Below the pieces are notes generated by a model. It was not told where the DNA came from and did no database searches. It saw only the letters and a list, made by a program, of their open reading frames with translations. A DNA stretch of 64,000 nucleotides from Alitta virens (lineage: Eukaryota > Annelida > Polychaeta > Phyllodocida > Nereididae). Location: the NCBI GenBank assembly GCA_932294295.1, contig OW028574.1, forward strand, positions 54,496,797 to 54,560,796, written 5' to 3'. Positions 56,000-64,000 of the stretch are shown one piece after another; positions within the stretch are counted from its first letter, which is position 1, and each line of letters starts with the position of its first letter. The translations under genes were made by a program, and so were the position numbers.

Positions 56000-58075
56000 A
56001 CTACTGTTGTTGTGTGTTGCCATTCAGATGTACATCATAGATCTCATAAGAACTGAAAACCATAGAGGCATAGACCCATAATAATGAAATAATACCCGGT
56101 TGGCATGTTGTTTATATATTAATTCAATTATTTCTAAAGATGATGGTTATTAAAATATACTAATACATGATTCGACTTATGATGATGATAGCTGTCATAA
56201 TATGTCAATAAATGATTTTGACTTTACTTTAATAAACATACGCCATAGACCTAAAATACATTATAACAGTTTCATGCCACATAAATGCATGCAGACTCTT
56301 GCCATTGAAGTCACCCATGACTGGTTAAGAGCGTTTGACAAAGTACTACTCTTCGTACAATGCACTTGAGCGCCCTCTGTAGACTAGTCACAGCAGCAAT
56401 ATCGAAAGCAGGGTGCTGGTGGTGGTGATTCATCAGGGCGCCGCTGTAGCACCTTAATCTTTCCATAACAGGCAGTGTGAATCATGCTGTGATTAGCCCT
56501 CCTGTCAGGGTTGCCTTGCAGTGCCTAGCTTCTGACTAATTACCACTTGATTGGGTCCTAGGATTATCTCTGCTCCCCTTCCCTTTGTGACACCCCAGCA
56601 ATCCCCCGTGTTAAATCAGCAAAGATCGTGCGAGGGAAGATCTGAAGCAAAGCTCTAGGGCACAGTGCCACACCATGGGTTGAATACATTAATGCTTGTT
56701 TGCATGAATTTTCTTAGAAAGACAGTTCCTGGATGTAGACTAATGAGTTTAAGCTGTTCAATTGCAAGAAATGTGGCTCTCACTCATGTGCACTCTGAAG
56801 ACTGTTTCATTCTACACTGTAAAAATTTTACTGTATGATATACAGTATAACTTATAATTGAAAGTACAGCAATTGTTCACAGTCTACGGAGTTAGCAAGG
56901 TCAGCAAGAATAACCAAAACTTCAGCTATTTGATGGGGTTTAATGCCTGGCCCTACAACAGTCCCATTCTGTATGATTTTAGTCATAGTGGGCTGCCAGT
57001 GGCTAATTCCTTGTCAAAACCATCTCAGATTGGCTAGGACTGGCTAACTTGTCAGATGAATAATGCTAGTATGGGGGGTTAAGAAATTCGGAGGAATTTG
57101 TTGTGCACAATGAATAAACTTCAGGGTAAAGAAAATTGAATAGATCATCTGCCAATGCAGCATGTTGGAAATGGTCTCACCATTGATGTGGGGGCAGAGT
57201 CTATCCACCAAATAAGAAATTATGTTGAGAACATTTTGAAATACAGCTACTGCATTTATTTTGCATGGTTTGACAAAATGTGTGGTATGTTGTAAGAAGT
57301 TATTACGTATCAGTGCAGTAACAGAGAATTATGAGCAGAAATTATAAGAATATTAAAGTTTTTAACGATCGATGTTAACATTCATTAGTGGAGAATTATT
57401 TAACCGGATTAAATTAATCTTTGGAGCCAATTCATCCTCTCAATTCCAACTTCACGCGAACTGGCAATTACGCAATAATCACGTGCAGAAGTTCCTTGTG
57501 GTTCTGAGGGTTCCTTTGAGAATCTTAAAACGACCTTAAAATACAAGTAATATGATTTGTTGCCTCGATAACGCGATAGTCTCAACAATGAGATGAATTT
57601 GCAAAGCCGAATGAGTCCAACTCTTTCGGCTCACATCTGTAACTATAAGTGGAACGACTGCCCCCTACCCGAAGTCTTTTTACTATGTTTTATGTGACAA
57701 CTTAGCTGTAGTCATCAAAGAGAAGTTAGTCATTATGACTTATGACATATAAGATATGACCCAGGCTGACTAATTTGGTAGCTAAAGCTGATTAATATGT
57801 ATGTCAAAATGGCTGACGTAGGGTCAGTACTTATTATATTAAAAAGTTCGTGAAGAATGTGTGAAACGTTAGTCATGCTGCTTTTATTAATCTTCTGCTC
57901 AGAGAATGAATACAAATCTAATGTGTAAAACTGTGAAGTTTGTAGCAGAGACTGACCAGGTCAAATTGAAGGCTGACATGAACTGTCCTGCTGTGCGGTC
58001 ACACAATTCATGCATTCAATTTGTTCTCATTGCAGATGGGTATGACACATGAAATGCTATTGTATTCTGGAAGTG
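56000..58075. other. No gene recognised
   Basis: No family match on either strand. It includes a TTTACTGTA-type repeat near 56815-56870 and a GTTAGTC-type cluster at 57700-57880. Confidence 0.4.
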
Positions 58076-58084
58076 TCACCAACT

Positions 58085-58452
58085 GAGGTACTTGGCAGTA
58101 AAGACTATCCATGGTTATCACTAAAGTGGTTTTACGCTGAGGAAAGTAAAAGACTCCACCCATGGGGTAAATGTGTAACATGGATTGACTCCTCCTTTCT
58201 CATCTCATCAATCAACCCTCGATAGCGGCAAAAACTTGTCTTAAAAGGCTGAAATTCCCATATCTACCTATCTACCTATTTATCTATCTATCTACCCATC
58301 TATCTATCTATCTACCTATCTATTTATCTATCTATCTACCTATTTACCTATCTACCTATCTATCTACCTATCTCTCTATCTTTCTATCTATCTATCTATC
58401 TATCTATCTATATATCTACCTATCTATCTACCTATCTACCTATCTATCTTTC
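58085..58452 (+). mobile_element. SINE family 1 fragment ending in a TATC array
   Basis: Sense copy from AAAGACTCCACCCATGGGG and CAACCCTCGATAGCGGC, running directly into a TATC/TACC array at 58259-58452. This confirms that the array is the SINE tail. Confidence 0.8.
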
Positions 58453-58479
58453 TTGATCTTGAATCCTCACAGCACATGA

Positions 58480-60440
58480 GGACTTTGCCCCGAGGAAAAA
58501 CTTTAAAAAGATAAGAAAGTTGTGGATCAGATGCATATATGTGAACAAAATTAGTTTAAATAATGCAGTACTTTGTTGATGTCAGTTGTTATTAATTATA
58601 CAAACTTACAAAATTGATCAGCATTTGCAATGTAGTGCAAGTTTATTGTCCGCACCTAGTAATATGGGGCCATTAGGTGTGTAATATAAACAACTATTAG
58701 TCTATTACACATGGATTGTATGACACATTCTGTTAATGTACTACATGCTTGACACATGATTAACAACACAGGGATTGTCACTGGTCATTGGTTCACTGGA
58801 AGCAGCACAACATGGGTGGCCGTGCTTTGTCAAATGCCCCATCTTGTCCAGAGCCTTTTAACAAAATGCTAATGTCCTTTTGAGAAGCAACTGGGTACAG
58901 AATCTGATTGCTGTTCTCTCATTAGAGCATCCTGACCCATTCAAAATTGATGAAGCCGTGCAGTTGAAAGTAAGGACCCCTACTCTGATTCCAGCCATTG
59001 TTTTGCAAGCTTCAGCGAGCTTCAGCAGCCCGAGGATGTGTGGGTCAGTGGTAATTGTAGTGGACAATCCAAGACAATGGTCAGTGAGTCAGAGTGGCTG
59101 ATGCCTCTTTGCTTGTAATGGGTTGACTGGGCGGAAAGGAAGGGAGGAAGTAGGGCGCCTCAAATGACTCCATGACGCCCTGAAGTTTGCCACCGCACAG
59201 TGGCACACACCCCTTTATGAACATGGACTTTGTCTACATGATTTTGTTGTGCACGCTTCTTGATTTCTGAATTTTTATGCTTTTTTTCTTGTCTGTGTGT
59301 GATTGTATGTGAGGATTGGTTGTTGTGCTTTGTCTGCGTTGATTCCACTAATTTTTCTTAATTTTACCGCACTTAGAATCTTGGAAACCTTGCTTTTTAC
59401 TACTTTAAGGACGAGTGTCTATCATTTATGGATCATATCGACCTTTTGCATTATTGAGACTTGAGACAGACCGATTAAGTTCTCGAATACATTTCATCTG
59501 GAATAAATTCCATCTAAACTAACCTCAAACCTTGTACCAAACTCAGTGAGCAACTAGCCAACATTCTCTTCTCGTAGTTGTTAGGCGAGTAAAATCCTCA
59601 CCCAATCAGAATGATGGAGTCAATATATCTCATCATTATATCTGCCTCTGAGAGTTTGTCATATAATTCGATTTTACTTCACTCTATTGGCAAAGAAGCA
59701 TAACAGTGTCAGTATAAGTAAATAAGCTTCAGACCAGTATTATTAACACAAGATAGGACACTTCAACATGCAGACTTTTTTTACACAAGAGAAAACAAGG
59801 TGGAAACAAGTGTCTATCTCATGATTCTCATCTAACTCGGGTAATTATTTTAGCCCTCTCCCTCCTTCCTTGCACCCCTCAAGATGTCCTGAAGCCCCAA
59901 TATTAGCCACCCCTGACTGGCTTGATCTTATGAGTCAACAAAACCCCATACCTAATAAGGCGTCAGCCAAGGCCCGAAAAATGCTCCACAAAATAAGAGG
60001 ATACACAGAAAATATCTTTGACAAGAATTTAAAAGTAGCCAATTAGACAATTTGACAATATAAATTGCATATCTAAATGACTGCCTCCCATATAGTCGTT
60101 TTTATTCGATTTGGCTAGTTAAATACCCTAGGCAATGTCTTTCATGACATCAGTAACAATGACTCATTTTCTAAATAATCACAATAATCTTTTTACTTTA
60201 AAGTCAGAAGTACAATAATAGACAGGACTGGTGTCCCAATGATCATCTGGACTTCTACATGATGCAAAATTAAAACTTACCTTGGCTTGGATATAAACTT
60301 AATCAGGTTTATACAAATTATACAATAGATTACTAAAAGATCCAAATCGCATCACTACAGCACATAGGACCCATCAGCGAGTAATAACCAAAATTGCAGC
60401 CAAATTCTTAACCATATCTGTGGATATATATGACCTGTTA
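58480..60440. other. No gene recognised
   Basis: Overlapping small ORFs near 58858-59101 on both strands have no family I know. The rest is AT-rich. Confidence 0.4.
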
Positions 60441-60461
60441 TAACGGAATATTCGTCTATTT

Positions 60462-60583
60462 CTTCTTTTTGTCTTCTACTTGTTCAGTCTTCTTTTTCTC
60501 CTCCTCTTCCTCCTCTACTTTTTCCTCTTTTCTTCTTTCTTCCTTCTTCTCTCTTTTTCTTTTTCTTCTTCTTCTTCTATCAC
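60462..60583. repeat. Polypyrimidine CTT/TCC tract
   Basis: About 120 bp almost only C and T on the plus strand. ORFs here (Ser/Leu/Phe or Lys/Glu runs) are compositional. Confidence 0.9.
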
Positions 60584-61215
60584 ACCGTATGGGCATATAT
60601 ACCAATCCCCTAACCAGACATTTGCCTTTATATGTTTGCCTGAAGATTCCTGCCACGAATCAGGCTGCAGTTTTGGGACACTTCTGGCGACAGGAATGAC
60701 AAGATAGAAGCAGGGGTGTCACAGAGAGAGGACATTCATGACAGCCAGGACAGCTGCTTTGCCGCGACGTGTCTTTGCTCCTCACAAAACTACCAACGTT
60801 TTCTCACGACCCTGTGCACAGGTCTACTTTGTCCGGTGAAACGAGGTCTTAGAGGTCTGACCTTGGATCGGCCAAGCTCAATGCCTTGATGGGATGAAAA
60901 AGGGCCATTTTAGAAGCGCGTTTATTATTCAAGGGTGGGATTAAGAGAAAGGTTTCCCTTTAAGGGTGGTTTGACAAGCAGGAACAAGGGCTTGTAAGAA
61001 TGTAGCCTGGCCCTCTCACAAAATAATCCAGGCTGTCTCAGTGTGAATATTATAAGATGACAAAATACTCTCTTGTAATTCATTTATAATCATAACATAG
61101 CATTATAGGAGACACAATCCTTATTAGCTCTTATTGGGGTAGTTAGTTCCATGTTTACTTTAGCTGTAAACCTTGTAAAATGTTTCGAAAGTTCAAAAGT
61201 TAAGACGACCACGAT

Positions 61216-61275
61216 GTTGTATTGTATTGTATTGTATTGTATTGTATTGCACTGTGCTGTATTGTATTGCATTGT
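61216..61275. repeat. TGTAT pentamer array
   Basis: About ten TTGTA units, slightly mutated, next to a SINE copy. Confidence 0.9.
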
Positions 61276-61402
61276 ACACCATGTGACACATTTACATCAT
61301 AGGTGGGGTCTTTTGCTTGTCTCAGCATGGACACCGAATACAATGCACCACCAATTTTAACGTCTCATATGCGACTGACATCCAGCTGAGATATAGCTCA
61401 TT
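61275..61402 (-). mobile_element. SINE family 1, antisense fragment
   Basis: ATAGGTGGGGTCTTTTGCTT, AGCATGGACACCGAATACAA and CATCCAGCTGAGATATAGCT. Confidence 0.75.
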
Positions 61403-61589
61403 GGTCCATCAGTTAACTGCTGTAATTTTTTAGTTTTTTAAAGTTTTTTTTTCAGTTTTACATGCAATACGGGATGAAAGGCATTGAAGTGTGTGATTCG
61501 GTCATTTGAATGTGACAAACAAAAAAGCTATTATTAGTACATCCAGAAAAATAATCTGTCAGCTTGTTCACCCCAGCAATTCCATTTTG

Positions 61590-61745
61590 GCCAGCTCTGC
61601 TAAAGGTCCCGGGTTTGATCCCCGGCCCAGGCACTCTTCATAAGCTACATCCTAGCTGAATGTCAGTCGCATGGCATGTTAAATTGTAGGTGCCTTGTAC
61701 TCGGTGTCTATGCTGAGGCAAGTAACGACCCCAGCTTTAGACCCA
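61590..61745 (+). mobile_element. SINE family 1, sense fragment with good B-box
   Basis: GGTCCCGGGTTTGATCCCCG near 61606 (B-box), then AGCTACATCCTAGCTGAATG and GTACTCGGTGTCTATGCTGA. It faces the copy at 61275-61402, forming an inverted pair about 190 bp apart. Confidence 0.8.
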
Positions 61746-61749
61746 GGAG

Positions 61750-62820
61750 CACTGAGACATACACAAGACACAGCAAGAAATATTTGAATTATGTGAGCTA
61801 TTTGTATTTTCAGAATATCAACTGCTGAGATTTGCTACAGCAAGGGGACTTTCCGATCTTCCCAAAATGGAACGACTTTCATTAGCACACAGGACTCAGA
61901 ACTGTCTTTCTTCATTGCAATAATGACGCTGTCATGCAACCTTCATTGGATGCAATTAATTTCCGGAGAGATTGACATGTTTATTACATTTATCGGATTA
62001 CATGTGATTTTTCGTGTCCTTTATTGCTGTCAGTCAGTGTTCGTTCTTTCATGATTAGGCCTACTAGTCAAAGGAGAAATAGAATCGAGCATATTCCTTA
62101 GGTGACATAAATTTGATTGATTATGAAATTAATTTATTCGACCCATACAATGATGATTGTAGGATAGACGCGAAATGGAGTAATAGAATTGCAAGGGTCA
62201 CTCATTTTGTCAATTAATTCAGGTAAATGACTACTATTTGCAACAATTTAAGTTTTTGTTAGGATGTTTTGTTATATTTCATATCTCTCATAAGTCTGTT
62301 TTACAATAAGTCATGTTATATAAACTTATATTCTGTTTTTCTTTTTGTACTTTTTGATGATTTTGTGAGACTTAGAGAAACATTATCCACGTAATATAGT
62401 ATCTATCTATTAAGAACATGCTCTTCGCCGATTACAAAAGGTGTTATTGCAATCTAAAGCACTTCGGGAATTAAGGGCACCTCGATATAAAAACTATTTT
62501 CGCAGGTAGATCATAAGTCCAATTGTAATGTGAAAATTGATCTCATCTGACCTTACAGATGAACTGGCAGAAATAATGATGCAATGACAGACCTTGTGTT
62601 CAATTTTTAAAGGAGAGGAAATTGGTCCGTTGTCTGTCCAAAAATCATCAATTTAACCAGTAGCATGTTGGCCATGTCGGCCATAATTGTTTTGCATATT
62701 TAATCAGGATTTTCAACAGTTGATTAATGGCGCTGGTCTTCAACTTTTCTTTTCCTTTTGTGTTTTATTTTCTTTAGTTTGAATGTTGCAAACCACTAAT
62801 AATGCTTACACAGAGAATCG
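61750..62820. other. No gene recognised
   Basis: AT-rich sequence with no repeat or ORF I can name. Confidence 0.4.
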
Positions 62821-62839
62821 ACTTCCCCCATTTTGCCAG

Positions 62840-62905
62840 CCCATCTGGCGCAGCCCGCCCCCGACAGCTTCCCGCGCGCGCCAAAAACCGCGAAAATAAG
62901 GATCC
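62840..62905. promoter_or_regulatory. CpG-dense stretch with E2F-like sites
   Basis: About ten CpGs in 60 bp within an otherwise CpG-poor region. CTTCCCGCGCGCGCCAAAAA at 62868-62887 reads as an E2F-type TTTGGCGC on the minus strand and TTCCCGCG on the plus strand, with a CGCGAAAAT word just after. It may be a core promoter; no exon is seen beside it. Confidence 0.4.
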
Positions 62906-62999
62906 GAGATGTGTGATAAACACAGGGGGTGACGCATAGTTTGTCAGAAGGGGTGGCCACCCCTCAATGTGTCAATGTAACTGGACCTCACCCATCGCC

Positions 63000-64000
63000 T
63001 AGTGATGCATAATCGCCCATTCTAGTGCCTGGGGCATTGTAGTGTCCACAAAAACCAATCACTATCCAACAGCTACAGCTGAAGCTAGCTCAAGTCAGCC
63101 ATGCTCACAGCGCAGGCAAACTGAGGTCGTGTTTGTCCGATAGAGGTCGCCTGCTAGGGGTGTGATAAGTGGCCCCATAACCTTGACCAGTGACACACCA
63201 GTAGCCCCCTTTTGGGCACCCCCCCCCCCCCCACCTAAAAACCCCCCAAAAGCATCTACAGTTCTACACACCCCCCTCCCTTCTTCTTCCAGGTCACTTC
63301 ACCTACATTTGTCCCCTTGTAATGTCCGTGTAATTCCGATCCGCACCCTGATCTGGTCCAAACATTACTGTCAGCCAACAGCCTTCGACCAAATAGATTT
63401 ATGCGTTTCATTAGCAACCCACTTCGAACGCCCAGCTTCTAGACTCTAATGCCTCCCATGCGTCTAGTGTCATAATGCACTTCGCCTGTTCAAGTCACCA
63501 ACAATTTGCAAGCAGCCACTGCTAAGAAAAATGGATGGGCAGCTGCTGTCACTTCTGAAAAGGAATGTGGCATTTGTGCATCAAGAAAACGAGTGTAACT
63601 TGCCAGTAATTTTTGCTACATTACTGATGATTCATGGCTTTTTTTTTCCTCTGTTTTTTTTTCTTCTTTTTTAGAGGGTGGAAATGAAATGCAACTTTGC
63701 TGGTATGCTTCCGTGCACATTGGTAGACCATTGCATGCACGCAAATAGCAGACATGCTATCATTCAGATACATGTGCCCAAATGCTAAAGAAGAATAAAA
63801 AGTATCTATATAAATGGATTCTAAACCAAGCTGACTGGCCATCGCACATGCAATGTATGTTTAACGCAGGTAATGAACTCGACACAGCAGGAATAAGTCG
63901 ATGAGTACTTATGAGCAGACAATCTTTTGTCGAGCTAACCTCTCTGATTAAGCTTGCAGAAATCTTTGTTGAACTAGCAGATTCATTATTTCAAGGTTAT
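63000..64000. other. No gene recognised
   Basis: C tract near 63220 and T tracts near 63640; short ORFs only, no family match. Confidence 0.4.

Noticed and set aside
60430..60699. Ser/Leu/Phe-rich ORF
   Set aside because: Compositional product of the polypyrimidine tract.

Overview
The window is nuclear DNA from a non-vertebrate animal: AT-rich, with multi-exon genes, long introns and dense transposon debris. A beta2-like soluble guanylate cyclase, a Methuselah-like receptor with a somatomedin-B domain, a GT61 glycosyltransferase and tRNA-derived SINEs together fit a marine deuterostome (echinoderm, hemichordate or cephalochordate) or a lophotrochozoan. The sequence alone does not decide the phylum.

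Left part (1-16.2 kb, minus strand): the 5' portion of a soluble guanylate cyclase beta subunit, rebuilt here from seven exons whose splice sites and codon phases all agree. The predicted protein places the heme ligand at His105 and has the Y-x-S-x-R heme-propionate motif. The cyclase domain lies beyond the left edge. Its introns carry SINEs, LINE fragments, foldback elements and one copy of a 1.4-kb direct duplication.

19.8-23.9 kb (minus): an unprocessed chymotrypsin-fold serine protease pseudogene. At least four exons are recognisable, with frameshifts, in-frame stops and no readable catalytic His.

24-31.6 kb: no recognised gene. It holds a TIR element with an internal 21-bp satellite, a TATC array, a 0.27-kb direct duplication and a cluster of RFX X-box-like palindromes.

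31.7-34.2 kb (minus): an intact single-exon seven-transmembrane receptor with an SMB domain and a duplicated Cys-rich module in its ectodomain. 46.5-47.8 kb (minus): an intact single-exon type II membrane GT61 (DUF563) glycosyltransferase. 53.26 kb (+): tRNA-Val(CAC). The rest (35-46 kb, 48-64 kb) is repeats: four decayed LINE fragments window-wide, two tRNA-derived SINE families, several MITEs, six TATC/GATA arrays and an AGAAT-based higher-order repeat. A short CpG-dense stretch with E2F-like sites near 62.87 kb may be a promoter whose gene lies outside.

The genes do not form a functional unit. I found no convincing new molecular system. The more unusual observations are two snap-back inverted duplications inside transposons, a dispersed repeat carrying two CCAAT boxes 32 bp apart, the X-box cluster, and the duplicated Cys module in the receptor.
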